Assembly: GCF_947179515.1 (NCBI RefSeq)
Contig: NC_067490.1
Span: 30,850,827 to 30,914,826 of the forward strand
Direction: 5' to 3'
DNA length: 64,000 nucleotides
From: Apodemus sylvaticus
Lineage: Eukaryota > Chordata > Mammalia > Rodentia > Muridae
The stretch's first letter is position 1; every line of letters begins with the position of its first letter. Of this stretch, positions 24,195 to 34,754 are shown one piece after another. A program made the translations under genes and the position numbers. Below the pieces are notes generated by a model, which was given only the letters and a program-made list of their open reading frames with translations, was not told the origin of the DNA and made no database searches.

Positions 24195-24342
24195 AGACAG
24201 GGTTTCTCTATGTGCCTCTCTAGCTATTCTGGAACTTGCTATGTAAACCAGGTTGGCATCAAACTCATAGAAATAGATGGGCATGCTTCTGCCTCCTAGG
24301 TGCTGGGATTAAAGGTTTGTGCCACAAACCTTTATGGCTTAC
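24195..24342 (-). repeat. B1 SINE, antisense
   Basis: 'gagacagggtttctctatg', 'ccaggttggcatcaaactc' and 'gctgggattaaaggtttg' are all present. Confidence 0.88.
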
Positions 24343-24349
24343 ATGGTTT

Positions 24350-25265
24350 CATGTGTAGTTTAAAAAGCCCACTTGGATATTTTCCTACTGTTTCTTCCAC
24401 AGGCTATGCACCCTAAGAAAAAAATTTTTCCTAAATCTTTTAATAGATTTTTCAACCTGTTGCAGATAGTTTATTACTAATAATTACTATAATTTGGTTG
24501 AAAGAAAGGATACGATGCATTAATTATGATATATTATAATTCTAAATGTTGATATAACATATTACAAAGGCACAATCTGAGAGGAAGTAATACAGGCAGG
24601 AAAAAAAAGAAAGCTAATGTTCAGGAAGTTTGGATCCATGTCTCAAAGGAAACAATGTCACTCTGTATGGAGCATAGAAAAATCTCTGTTCTACAGATGC
24701 AGCTATCTTCTCTGGCCTTAGGCATCTAACACAGAGATGCAAGACCCTGAGGACAGAGTGAGCAGTAAGAAGGCTGGTCTCTGTCCTCACTGTTCAAGAT
24801 AACTACTCAAGGCCAAACCATGAGATGCAGACATAATTAACATAGTCACAGGCAAGGCATGGCTACTTTTCCCAAATACTTTCAGGAGAACTTGCAAAGT
24901 CCAGGCTAGAGTTAAAATACACTATAAATTTGGGGTTCTTTCCTTAGTTGATTTCTTTGCACACTATTCAGGTACTCTAGAAGTTTTATATACATTGTAG
25001 ACTTGGACTTCAATGGAAGCAAATGATCAAACACTAAACTAAGAGACAGGCAACTGGGTTTGTTGACTTATCCACTCACCCAGAACTACTCAGTGTATGT
25101 GCCAGGCAAGCTCTCCACCACTGCACTACAGCCTGGCTGGAGAACACTCTGTCACAGGTGCAATGTTGGCTTTCTTTTCCCTATTTGAAATTAAGATGCT
25201 GAATTGGACCAGAAGTTAATGAAGTATTAGCTACAGAATCCTTTTTGTGCTTTGTTTTGTGCTGA
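24350..25265. other. Unique sequence, no gene seen
   Basis: There is an ID/tRNA-like antisense stub near 25096-25142 ('ccaggcaagctctccaccac'). Nothing else was recognised. Confidence 0.35.
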
Positions 25266-25269
25266 GATA

Positions 25270-25420
25270 AAATTGCACATGCTGTGGTGACACACACCTT
25301 TGATATCAGCAGTCAAGAGGTCAAGGCAGACAGATCTCTAAATTTGAAGCCAAACTGGTCTATAGAGTAAGTTCAAGGACAGCCAAAGCTACACAGAGGA
25401 GACCCTATCACCAAAACAAC
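25270..25420 (+). repeat. B1 SINE
   Basis: 'acacacctttgatatcagc', 'gccaaactggtctatagag' and 'agctacacagaggagaccc' occur in sense B1 order. Confidence 0.8.
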
Positions 25421-25439
25421 ATCAATAACAACAAAAACA

Positions 25440-25550
25440 CAAGATCTCACTCTGTGGTCCAGGCTCTTCTCCAACTCACAATGAATCTCCTCCTTTGACT
25501 TCCTGCATGGTGGAATTACAGATGTGCGCCATCACATCTGGTGCTTTTCT
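25440..25550 (-). repeat. B1 SINE, antisense, short
   Basis: 'ctcactctgtggtccaggc' and 'gtggaattacagatgtgc' match the antisense B1 body. It lies tail to tail with the preceding sense B1. Confidence 0.65.
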
Positions 25551-25988
25551 TTTACCATAGTTCTGCTTTTAGGATTCAAATTATAAAAACATAAATGATG
25601 ATTTTTCACTGTCCTGGCCCTTCATAGCCCATTTTCTTTTATCGGAGTAATGATATCAGTGTGCAGAATTCCTGCCGTCCTTTATACTCTTAGAGCAGTG
25701 CTGAACATAGAAGCACATTGACTTGGTTAACTGGTCTCCTATTAGTAGTAATTTCAGACTTTTATTACTGTAAGTAACACCTCAATGAATGACTTTACAT
25801 AGGAATCATTTCACGCCAGTATATTTGCAGGAAGGGGAACTATAAGATGAATTGCTGAGTGAAATAATATGGTTGCCTGCCATTCTTACAGGTCTTACTA
25901 GTGCAAGTTCAGCCAATGTGCATTCTCAGTTGTACAGTATAAAAATGGGAAAGAGCAAACATTCCCCTACATTTATACGCATAAAGTA

Positions 25989-26006
25989 CTCCATGGAAAC
26001 ACTTCT
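25989..26006 (+). repeat. Target-site duplication, left copy
   Basis: 'ctccatggaaacacttct' (18 bp) recurs exactly at 26228-26245. Confidence 0.95.
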
Positions 26007-26227
26007 TTTTTTAAAAGGTTTATTTTTTTATTTTCTTCATTTTAATATTTTTATTTTCTATATTCTTTGTTTACATTCCAAATGATTTCCCCTTTCCCAG
26101 GTCCCCCCTCCCCATATGTCCCATAAACCTTCTTCTCTCCACCCATTCTCCAGTCACCTCCCTCCTTTTTCTCTGTCCTTATATTCCCCTCCAACGCTAG
26201 ATCAATCCTTTCCAGGATCGGGACCCT
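26007..26227 (-). mobile_element. 5'-truncated L1 insertion (3' UTR only)
   Basis: The left edge is T-rich (poly(A) complement with extra A-rich sequence). It is followed by 'tttgtttacattccaaatg' and the CT-rich 3' UTR. The copy is about 220 bases long with perfect 18-bp duplications. L1 identity seems to continue for about four bases (ctcc) into the right duplication, suggesting microhomology at the 5' junction. Confidence 0.93.
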
Positions 26228-26245
26228 CTCCATGGAAACACTTCT
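26228..26245 (+). repeat. Target-site duplication, right copy
   Basis: It is identical to 25989-26006. Confidence 0.95.
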
Positions 26246-26257
26246 ATATTTGTTATT

Positions 26258-26272
26258 TAGAAAGTAAACACT
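26258..26272 (+). repeat. Target-site duplication of second L1, left copy
   Basis: 'tagaaagtaaacact' (15 bp) recurs exactly at 27946-27960, bracketing an L1 segment that has no 3' UTR. Confidence 0.93.
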
Positions 26273-27945
26273 GCTCCACTTAGGGATCAGGAACCCTGGG
26301 CCACGGAGCCCCATCTCCAGGAAGTGCAAGAGGCCAGCTGTGCACCTGGAGGCAGGCTGGGAGGAGGCAGCATGCTCTGGCCCTACAGAGTATAGGATCC
26401 AGTCCTGAGGCATCTGGTGGCGGCCTTCCTGTCTCCGCCTCTGGATCTAGAACAGCCTGTGCCACAGCACCCTGTCTCCAGGGCCAGCTGTGCACCTGGA
26501 GGCCAGCTGGGAAGAGGCAGCTTGCACTGGTGAGTTCGGCATTGACAACAAGATCAACTCACACCTGTGAGAACTAGATGGCAAAAGGCAAACTTAGGAA
26601 TGTTACTAACAGAAATCAAGGCAATATGGCAGCATCTGAACCCAATTCTCCATTAATAGCAAGTCCTGGATACTCCAACACACCAGAAAAACAAGATTTG
26701 GATTTAAAATCACTGGTCATGATGCTGTTACAGGAGCACATGAAGGACATAAATAAATCTCTTAAAGAAATTCAGGAGAAAATGGATCAAAAGTTAGAAG
26801 CCCTTACAAGGGAAACACAAAAATCATTGAAAGAAATTCAGGAGAATACAGAAGCCAATAAGGAGGACACACAAAAATCACTTAAAGAAATACAGGAGAA
26901 GTTTGCTCAACAGGCTGAGGTCATGAAAGAGGAAACACAAAAATCTCTTAAAGAATTACAGGAAAGCACAAACAAGCAAGTGAAAGAGCTAAGCAAAACC
27001 ATCCAGGATCTAAAATCCGAAGTAGAAACAACTAAGGAATCTCAAAGTGAGACAACTTTGGAGATAGAAAACCTTGGGAAGAAATCAGAGGACATAGATG
27101 CAAATATCAACAACAGAATACAAGAGATAGAAGAAAGAATCTCAGATGCTGAAGATACCATAGAAACCATTGACTCAACAGTTAAAGAAAATGCAAACTG
27201 CAAAAAGCTTGTAACACAAAACATCTAGGGAATCCAGGACACAATGAGAAGACCAAACCTAAGGATTATAGGCATAGATGAGAGTGAAGATTTACAACTT
27301 AAAGGGCCAGCAAATATCTTCAATAAAATTATGGAAGAAAACTTCCCTAACCTAAAGAGAGAGATGCCCATGAATATACAAGAAGCCTACAGAACTCCAA
27401 AAAGACTGGACCAGAACAGAAATACCTCCTGTCACATAATAATCAAAACACCAAATGTACTAAACAAAGAGAGAATATTAAAGGCAGTAAGAGAAAAAGG
27501 CCAAGTAACATATAAAGGAAGACCTATCAGAATCACACCAGACTTCTCACCTGAGACTATGAAAGCTAGAAGATCCTGGGCAGATCTCATGCAGACTCTA
27601 AGAGAACACAAATGTCAGCCAAAACTACTATACCCAGCAAAACTCTCAATCACCATAGATGGAGAAACTAAGATATTCCATGACAAAACCAAGTTTACCC
27701 AATATCTTTCCACAAATCCAGCCCTACAAAGGATAATAGGAGGAAAACACCAATACAAGGAGGGAAACCTCACCCTGGAAAAAGCAAGATAGTAACCTTC
27801 TTTCATCAAACACAAAAGAAGATAACCAATCAAATTTAAAAAATAACATCAAAAATGACAGGAAGTAATAATCACTATTCCTTAATACATCAATGGACTC
27901 AATTCCCCAATAAAAAGGCACAGACTAACAGACTGGATACGTAAA
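26273..27945 (+). mobile_element. 3'-truncated L1 (5' UTR part, ORF1, ORF2 start) without poly(A)
   Basis: This insertion runs from the lower 5' UTR through ORF1 and about 90 bases into ORF2, then stops abruptly at 'ggatacgtaaa'. Perfect 15-bp target duplications flank it. No 3' UTR, AATAAA or poly(A) exists, so priming did not occur on a normal tail. The intact L1 continues 'gtaaacagg' at this point and the target contains 'gtaaac', so internal priming aided by microhomology is a reasonable inference. The ORF2 start at 27855 carries an 8-base deletion relative to the element at 62491. Confidence 0.9.
26578..27792 (+). pseudogene. L1 ORF1, interrupted by one nonsense codon
   Basis: In an active element ORF1 encodes the RNA-binding chaperone that trimerises through a coiled coil and coats L1 RNA. 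Here the start MAKGK is intact at 26578. The frame is 404 codons long with a single TAG at 27226-27228, where the element at 61173 has CAG. That leaves a 216-residue product lacking the RRM and C-terminal domains. The heptad region has four SLKEIQE/SLKELQE-type units but a different arrangement from the copy at 61173. It has an extra unit near residues 60-66 and lacks the FGQQAELMKEE unit. The downstream part is otherwise colinear with the other copy. Confidence 0.93.
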
Positions 27946-27960
27946 TAGAAAGTAAACACT
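27946..27960 (+). repeat. Target-site duplication of second L1, right copy
   Basis: It is identical to 26258-26272 and follows directly on the truncated ORF2. Confidence 0.93.
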
Positions 27961-28139
27961 AAGTAACCAAAGCTATTTTAATTTTACTCAGTTTAAGTGA
28001 TTTGAGTCTCTCTATAATCACCCATTTCTATTCAATTTTTGTGTTTGACTGACATTAAATTTATGAATTACATCTTAGTGGGAAATAACATGTGTAATAT
28101 TGCACCTTACCTACATATGTTTTCTCTTTGCTATTCTTT

Positions 28140-28378
28140 TTCAAGCCATACTGGAGACTGAATACTGGACCTTATATATGCTAGGCAAATATTTTATCAC
28201 CAAAGTGCATCCCCGGGCCTCTTTATGATCTTTATTTTAAATAGCATGTTGCTACATTGCCTAGACTGGCTTTGAGTTCACTTTGTAGCCCTGTAGTCAA
28301 GAGAAGCCTTGAACTTGTGATGGTTCTGTCCCAAGTGGTTGGGAGCACAGGTATGCACCACTGTGCCTGGCTTTATAA
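28140..28378 (-). repeat. B4-type SINE (ID plus B1), antisense
   Basis: An ID-like antisense head ('atatgctaggcaaatattttatcacc') is followed by an antisense B1 half with 'gcctagactggctttgag' and 'tgggagcacaggtatgcacc'. That is the ID-B1 fusion order of B4. Confidence 0.65.
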
Positions 28379-28379
28379 A

Positions 28380-29021
28380 TAAATGCCTTCCTTATGTCCC
28401 TTAATGCTGAGTCAGAATTTTCTTCACATTGACGTCAGAACATCACAATGAGATGCCTCCAAGAGGCTCAAACTTTCTTGATAGCATAGGAACCGTCTTT
28501 CATAAAACATTCTTTTAACTGGTATTGTCTAAATGACAGTGTGTGCACACACTTTAGTTTTAACTTTGAAATAATCGAATGGCCACAGGTTCCCACTACA
28601 CTTTCATATAGAGCTGGGATGAATTCCTAATTCTATATTAGATGTCACTGAAGAGGGCAGTTAAGCCCAGCACGGAAGTGTCAGGCAACTACACGCGAGC
28701 AGGGGACGGCTGCATGTGAGCTGCGGGCGGCTGCACATGGGGGAGCAGCCTTGACCTTATCTCTTCCAAGAACTATCAACATAGGAAGCAAGTCTATTTC
28801 AGAGTCCTGGGGCTGCAGCACCGAGCTGTGACCCAGTGTTCACATTCACATGGACAACTGTGGAAATGGGCCAACAGATGAAGCACACACAGGTATACAA
28901 AGAACGCAGCCAGCATCCCAGGGCTTGTGGCCTTCTACATAGACACACAGGCTTGATGTCTGAATTGCTTCCTTACCTTCACAGTGATCTTATATGCAGC
29001 ACTTCTAAACACTCAGGGTCT

Positions 29022-29022
<1 letters not shown>
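28380..29022. other. Unique sequence, no gene seen
   Basis: A small GC-rich imperfect direct repeat ('ggacggctgcatgtg' and 'gggcggctgcacatg') lies near 28703-28739. Confidence 0.35.
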
Positions 29023-29067
<45 letters not shown>

Positions 29068-29086
29068 CATGTATGTGTGTGTGTGC
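29023..29086. repeat. (TG)n microsatellite
   Basis: About 22 TG units, a short interruption, then six more. Confidence 0.92.
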
Positions 29087-29179
29087 TGGTAAAGATTCAA
29101 CTGTGAGGCTTGAACATGCCGAGCACTGTACACTAAGCTTACTGTTATAAGCTAGACACTCCACCAGAATGTCTTTCAG

Positions 29180-29470
29180 CAACTCAGCGATGGCAGCTTA
29201 TATATATCATTACCTGCTGCAGAGGTGTAGGGCATTTCCACAGTTACTGTGAGCTGCATATTCTCGCATGTGACACATGCTCCCTTTAAAGGGCTGTGTC
29301 TTGTTTGTTCTCTCTCTGTTTCCTGGTCCCTTGTCTTTCTGTCTGTCTCTGTCTCTCATGTCCCTCCCCACTCTGAGCAAGGCTTTTGCTCTCCCCATTC
29401 CCCCAATAAGCCTCTTGCAATAGATCTCTTGCATGGTGTGATCTCTCAGCATCAGTCTATATTAGAATTA
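29180..29470 (+). mobile_element. Possible solo LTR remnant
   Basis: 'ctttaaagggctgtgtc' is followed by a CT-rich stretch, 'cccccaataagcctcttgc' (a variant poly(A) signal) and a 'gatctctcagcatc' ending. The U3-R-U5 layout is LTR-like. The ends and family are not determined. Confidence 0.3.
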
Positions 29471-29582
29471 TTTCATATAATATAGAATTATTTAATATTC
29501 ATATAACATATAAGTATTTATATTTTATATATATTTAATTGATGTCTATATGTCTATAACAGCTTCCATTGTCTTAATGTGT

Positions 29583-29604
29583 GGTGTGGTGTGTGTGTGT
29601 GTGT

Positions 29605-29656
<52 letters not shown>
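29583..29656. repeat. (GT)n microsatellite
   Basis: About 35 GT units with minor interruptions. Confidence 0.92.
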
Positions 29657-29658
<2 letters not shown>

Positions 29659-29734
29659 ATCTGAAAAGTATCTTGTTTAGCTTCAATTCTGATGCTTATT
29701 GTAATTTTTAATTTTTATGGTTTTAATTAAAATA

Positions 29735-29930
29735 TAATTATATCATTTTCCTATTACTTTCTTCTCCCCAGCCCCTCGCAAGCCAGCCCTTTGCTCCAGC
29801 TCCTTTCATCATCTCTACCCTCACTGTCAAATTGACAGCTTCTCCTCAAATTATTATTGTTACATATATGTATGCATATTCACAAATATATAAGCATAAC
29901 CTGCTGAATCTGCTTTTGTCTTTGGTATAT
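29735..29930 (-). mobile_element. Lx-type L1 3' UTR fragment, antisense
   Basis: 'cttctccccagcccctc', 'attattattgttacatatatg' and 'gcataacctgctgaatctg' recall old rodent L1 3' UTR sequence. It is diverged, with approximate ends. Confidence 0.4.
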
Positions 29931-30098
29931 CAGTCTTTCAAGACCGATTACTGAATATTGAACAACCAATCAGGCTCCTGTGGGAGAGGCTAACTCTCCC
30001 TCCCTCAGCACTCAATAGTCACCTGTGACCCTAAGGCTTTTCTCCCTTCTTCTTCAGCACGGCTATTGATATTAACAATATTCAGGTCTTAATTATGC

Positions 30099-30298
30099 AG
30101 CTATTTCTTTCTCTTTTTTTGTTTTTTGGTTTTTTGTTTTGTTTTGTTTTGAGACAGGGTTTCTCTGTGTAGCCCTGGCTGTCCTGGAACTCACTCTGTA
30201 GACCAGGCTGGCCTCGAATTCAGAAATCTGCCTGCCTCTGCTTCCCAAGTTGCTGGGATTAAAGGTGTGCACCACCACTGCCTGGCTCAGCTATTTCT
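30099..30298 (-). repeat. Young B1 SINE, antisense, with 11-bp duplications
   Basis: The B1 body is near consensus at 30110-30287 ('gagacagggtttctctgtg' through 'aaaggtgtgcaccaccactg'), with a T-rich tail complement at the left. 'cagctatttct' flanks it at 30099-30109 and 30288-30298. Confidence 0.96.
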
Positions 30299-30299
30299 A

Positions 30300-30705
30300 C
30301 AAGAGACAATCTCACAGCAGACTTCCTGGTGTTCTGTCTTTATAATTTTTAGATTCCCATTTTTTTTATTGTATTCATAGTAACTTCATGGATTATATCT
30401 TAGTAAAAAGGAACATGTTTGTTGTTCTGTTTAATTAACTAAGTACATTATATGTTTTTCTACTTGTTAATAAATTTGTCAATCTCATCAATGGTGATAC
30501 TAGTTCTTTTCTTGATATAGATCTTATGCATATAATATAAAGCACATTCCTAGGTACTTAATCTTTTCTATACAGTTAAAATAAAGTATTCCCTAAAATA
30601 TGCTTACTAACTGATTATTAATCTCTCAATGACAACATTAATTTTTATTCTAGAAAATTTGCAGAATTTTTCTTGTTGTTGTGTTTTATAAAAATAAAGA
30701 GAGAA
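30300..30705. other. AT-rich unique sequence
   Basis: No repeat or gene was recognised. Confidence 0.4.
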
Positions 30706-30707
30706 TC

Positions 30708-30930
30708 AGTATGTTTGGTGGATGTGTAGTCAGGTATGGGGGAATGGACTGTCTCTGGAGGTCCATGCTGAGGCATCCCTTCCCCTTGAGGGATCAGCCA
30801 CATGAGGTACAGTATAGAATAGTTTATTTAGGGCATGGGGAGGGGAGTTGAGGGAGTAGAGACAGAGAAAGGCAGAGAGAGGAGGAGGAAAAGGAGGAGG
30901 AGAAAGAGGAGGAGGGGGGGAAGAGGGATT

Positions 30931-30992
<62 letters not shown>

Positions 30993-31190
30993 GCCAGGGC
31001 CATAAGGACATGAAGAGATGGGGAAGGGGAGCACGGAGACAGAGCTGGATCAAGAGAGCAAGAGAGAGAGGACAGCGAGCAGTCCCTTTTATAGTGCGTC
31101 AGGCATACCTGGCCTGTAGGGCAAAACCGAGACTAAATGCTAACACCTATTGCTTTTAACTGGTTTTGGTTAAGTATTGTTAAATTCAAC
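30708..31190 (-). mobile_element. LTR-like element, copy 1
   Basis: Read on the minus strand, a TATA box (TATAAAAGGG, complement at 31084-31093) is followed by a CT-rich transcribed stretch. AATAAA (complement at 30823-30828) comes next, then about 110 bases ending near 'ccaccaaacat'. This order matches LTR U3-R-U5. A second copy in the same orientation lies at 33412. The CT-rich part has expanded into a 54-base (GA)n on the plus strand. The family is not assigned. Confidence 0.55.
30934..30987. repeat. (GA)n microsatellite
   Basis: About 27 uninterrupted GA units inside LTR-like copy 1. It generates spurious Ser/Leu and Arg/Glu frames. Confidence 0.92.
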
Positions 31191-31194
31191 CCCT

Positions 31195-32790
31195 ACTTTT
31201 CATATATAACTCTAATTCCTCTCTTTTCTCTAATAGTCAAGTGAGGGCATCATGTTCGTTCAATGCTTTGTTCAATTGACTATTGTGGCCAGTCCTGGTC
31301 TCAATGCAGTAGATTCAGGGTCTCAGGGCGAAGCGTCATCCGGACATTGATGTTTAAGTAAATCCCCGTGTTATGTCACAAGAGCATCCATTTTTATCTT
31401 AAATTTGTTTTCTCAAGAATGAAGTTTGAATGTAGTCAACATCTCCTCATTGTCTGAAAGTTCTTTAACTCCTCTAGAATCACCTCTACTCTCCACATTC
31501 AGTGGATTATAATGCCCCTCCCCCAAATGGCCTGTTAACCTGGGATGTTCTGTGTATTTGCGCACATTGAGATGTGAACAAAACAATGTCCTGAGATTTC
31601 TTGTGTGTCCTCTTTATTTCATGCTAATTCATATAGCCCTAATTTGGAGCGTGTGTGTTGTTCTCCTGGGACATGAACTGCCTACTTTGTTTTTCCTGAA
31701 GAAGTAACACACCAGTTTCTGAGACCCATCCATTCCTCCCTGTGGTTTTCTTTTTACCAGATTCCCTTCTTCCTTATTCTTTTTGTGGGATTCACTTGCA
31801 GCTTTGCTGGGTCTCTAATGACGCCCCTTCTCTGTCCTGATGAGTGTTCGCTCTGACTTCTGCAGTTCAGCCAGGCAATTCTCTCCCTAACCCCTTTGTC
31901 AAAGTCAGACACACCTTGGCTTTGCTTTCAAACCAGTGCACACTTAACTAGAAGCATATTTTACCTTTTATTTGAATTTCTCTTTAGCCACGGGCTGTAT
32001 CAACTTCTTACACACTGCTTGGGAAACCAAGAAAGATTCAATAAATTAATCAAAAATATAATGACCTCAGTGAGCATATGCAATGCCTGCCTTTTCTATA
32101 CATTGTTTTAAGGTACGCCTAGAATATTTATACAGATAATAGATTATATAAATTAAGTGAATATTACATAATACTATATTTCATAATATAAAAGTCACTT
32201 AAGATTCAGTGAGATGGAATCTATAGATGGTAAAAATAATTGTTCCTAAGGAAGAGATCCTGCAAGTTATGAATCAGGTATTTTTCAATATACCTTCTTA
32301 CATTAGCAAATATGGAAATGAATTTATGACTTTTTATACTAAAAATGTCAGTCTGGGAGCCTGCTCTTTTTAAATGGTCTGAATTCCACCATCTTATTTC
32401 TCACTGGAGTATTTGTAATTACATACTCTCTTTGGACCAATTTTCTGTAAAGAATATAGTCTTTGTCACAGATGAAACAGACCAGCCCAGTACCAACGTA
32501 ATGTGATTTTAGAGGGCTCATAAAAACCTCAGTATCCCTACTACTCCTTTTTTTATTTGGATCATTGAAGGCCCTAAATGCAGTTCAAGATACATTCCTT
32601 AGACTCAAGATTAGTTTTATTTCTTAAAATGGAAAGTTTGTGGAGACATAGCAGACATTAGCACATAATCAACAATAAGTAGATCATCTGCTTTATAGAA
32701 ATGCTTTGAAGATTAAAGTTATTGGGCTTCTTTCCTGGAGTCTCTGGTTAGAAAAGCCTGGAGAAAGGAAAATTAAGTAGCATTTTGAGG
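31195..32790. other. Unique AT-rich sequence, no gene seen
   Basis: About 1.6 kb with no recognised repeat or supported open frame. Confidence 0.4.
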
Positions 32791-32796
32791 GAGAGT

Positions 32797-32925
32797 TGGG
32801 GAGGGAAAGGTGGGAGAAGGGAAAGGTGGGAGAAGGGAAAGGTGGGGGAAGGGAAAGGAAAGGTGGGGGAAGGGAAAGGAAAGGTGGGGGAAGGGAAAGG
32901 TGGGGGAGGGAAAGGTGGGGGAAAC
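32797..32925. repeat. G-rich purine minisatellite
   Basis: Tandem 10-20-base units of the form GGGAAAGGTGGG(A/G)GAA, about nine copies. The plus strand has repeated runs of three to five G. All the frames in it are artefacts. Confidence 0.85.
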
Positions 32926-33330
32926 ACATGCACACACATCCCTCCCCGCAGACGGGTTCTCTCGGGTTGTCATCAGTTTTAGCCTTATGGGTCAGAGGCT
33001 CTAATAACATCCAATCATATTGCTAAAGACTCAAGCACCAAATACAGCCCCCATTTGTTCACATTAACCAGTGCTATTGACTGCCTACTGTGTGCCAGGC
33101 TCTGTCCCTGAAGCCTGTGCTACGGCAGTGAACACTTTCTCTTTTAATCTCCCTTCTGTTCAAGCTTACCATCTAATGGGAAAAGCCAAATAATTTTGAA
33201 ATCAATTATAAAGGCCCTTGGGGTTTTTTGTTGTTGTTTTTTCTGTGTTTGTTTTGTTTGTCTGTTTGTTTTTGTTATTTGAGGCTAATGCACGTTGTTG
33301 AGAGAGAGCACAGTTTAAAATGGAGAGTGT
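32926..33330. other. No gene; old mammalian repeat likely
   Basis: 'tgcctactgtgtgccaggctctg' near 33082 is typical of an ancient mammalian interspersed repeat whose family I cannot fix. A TTTG-rich stretch follows at 33225-33275. Confidence 0.3.
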
Positions 33331-33331
33331 T

Positions 33332-33380
33332 GGGCTGAGCAGATGGCTCGGCCATTAAAGACCAGGCTCATAACCAAAAA
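33332..33380 (+). repeat. B2/B3 SINE fragment
   Basis: 'gggctgagcagatggctcgg' at 33333 is the tRNA-derived head. It is cut short. Confidence 0.5.
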
Positions 33381-33411
33381 TATGAAATGGAGCATGTTGT
33401 GATTTATGAAA

Positions 33412-33655
33412 ATATAGGGAGAGAGAAGAAATATGTTTGGTGGATGTGTAGTCAGTTGTGGGGGAAGGAAGTGCCTCTGCAGGTCCATGCTGAGGCATCC
33501 CTTCCCCCTGAGGGACCACCAGGTATAGTTAGAACAGAGTTTATTCAGGGCATGGGGAGAGGAGTTGAAGGAGTAGAGACAGACAGAGACACAGAGAGAG
33601 ACAGAGAAACAGAGAGAGAAACTGAGCGAGACAGAGACAGAGAGATTGAGAGATT

Positions 33656-33692
<37 letters not shown>

Positions 33693-33910
33693 TAGAAGGC
33701 CAGCCACGAGCACGTGGAGAGAGGGAGGGAAATGGGGAAAGCAAGCAGGAGGGGAGGTGGAGGGGGTGGGGGATGTGGGGAGAGCAGGAGTAAGAGAACA
33801 GAGGAAGAACAAGAAATCAAGAAAGGAGCAGGCAAGCAGCCCCTTTTATAAGGGGGCAGGAATACCTGACTGTTGCCAGGTAACTGTGCCAACAGAGCAT
33901 GTTGACATAT
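33412..33910 (-). mobile_element. LTR-like element, copy 2
   Basis: It is colinear with 30708-31190, sharing blocks such as 'tttggtggatgtgtagtcag' and 'ggtccatgctgaggcatccc'. On the minus strand there is a TATA box (complement at 33841-33850) and AATAAA (complement at 33540-33545). By eye the first 150 bases agree at roughly four in five positions. The purine-rich part differs between copies. Confidence 0.55.
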
Positions 33911-33919
33911 TTTTATTTT

Positions 33920-34270
33920 TATCTTATTATTCTTTAGACCCAAGTCTGCACACATGCTCCGCCTTGCAGTTTTAAATGATGTGCTCAGTAAGTAGCACTG
34001 AGTAGGGGCATGAGACTACAAGGTTAAGGACTCTTGTGAACACCCAGCACAAAAGCAAAAAGATGGGAAATGCTTGGCGCGTTTACAGTGCACAGGGATG
34101 TGAAGACTGTGAAGAGTGAGCAAAACAGAGTAGAGGATGGGACTAGGTCCAAGAAATGGTGGTGGTAAGAGAAAGAGCGTGCTTTGAGGCTTTTATTATG
34201 AGATATGAAGTCAGTGAGACAGTTTAAGCACGGGTCAGCATGACCTGACTGATAGCATTCTGACGATTAC
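33920..34270. other. Unique sequence, no gene seen
   Basis: Nothing was recognised. Confidence 0.4.
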
Positions 34271-34271
34271 A

Positions 34272-34405
34272 GCAGGATCATGCCTATAACTTTAGTAGTT
34301 AGGAAGCTGAGGTAGAAATATTGGTTTTAAGACCAGCCAGAACTAGCGTGAGTTTCTGATCAGTCTAGGCTAGAGTAAGACCCCACTTCAAAACCTAAAT
34401 AAACA
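34272..34405 (+). repeat. Old B1 SINE
   Basis: 'catgcctataactttagtag', 'gaagctgaggtagaaa' and 'ctaggctagagtaagacccc' follow sense B1 order. Confidence 0.65.
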
Positions 34406-34429
34406 AATACACTAAAGACAACAAAACGA

Positions 34430-34745
34430 TGACCAGTAGCTAGGTCAATAAAGTATTGGTTACAGCATACATGAGGACCTACATTGGATCTCTAGAATCT
34501 ATTTAAAAAGTCAGGTATGATAGTGCATGCTCAGAACCCATTGGGAGATGGATACAGGAGATCCCTGGAGCTCACTGCCTGGCCAGTCTCATCAAGTCAT
34601 CATGTTCCAAGTCTCCAGTGGAAGACCTTGACTTAAAAAAACTTACGGTAGATAATTCCTGAGGAACAATCCTGAAGATGATTTCAGGCTTCCCTTCTTA
34701 CTGCCACACAGCACATACGTATATGTATATGCATACATACAGACA
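34430..34745 (+). repeat. RSINE1/B4-type SINE
   Basis: 'catgaggacctacattggatc', 'gtcaggtatgatagtgcatgc' and 'gagatccctggagctcactg' follow RSINE1 order. The end is a degenerate CA/TA-rich tail. Confidence 0.7.
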
Positions 34746-34754
34746 GCCAATTTA

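Noticed and set aside
30730..31053. Minus-strand 107-residue frame
   Set aside because: It covers the (GA)n tract of LTR-like copy 1.
33315..33955. Minus-strand frames of 136 and 165 residues with Ser/Leu repeats
   Set aside because: They lie in the purine-rich part of LTR-like copy 2. Low complexity, no domain.
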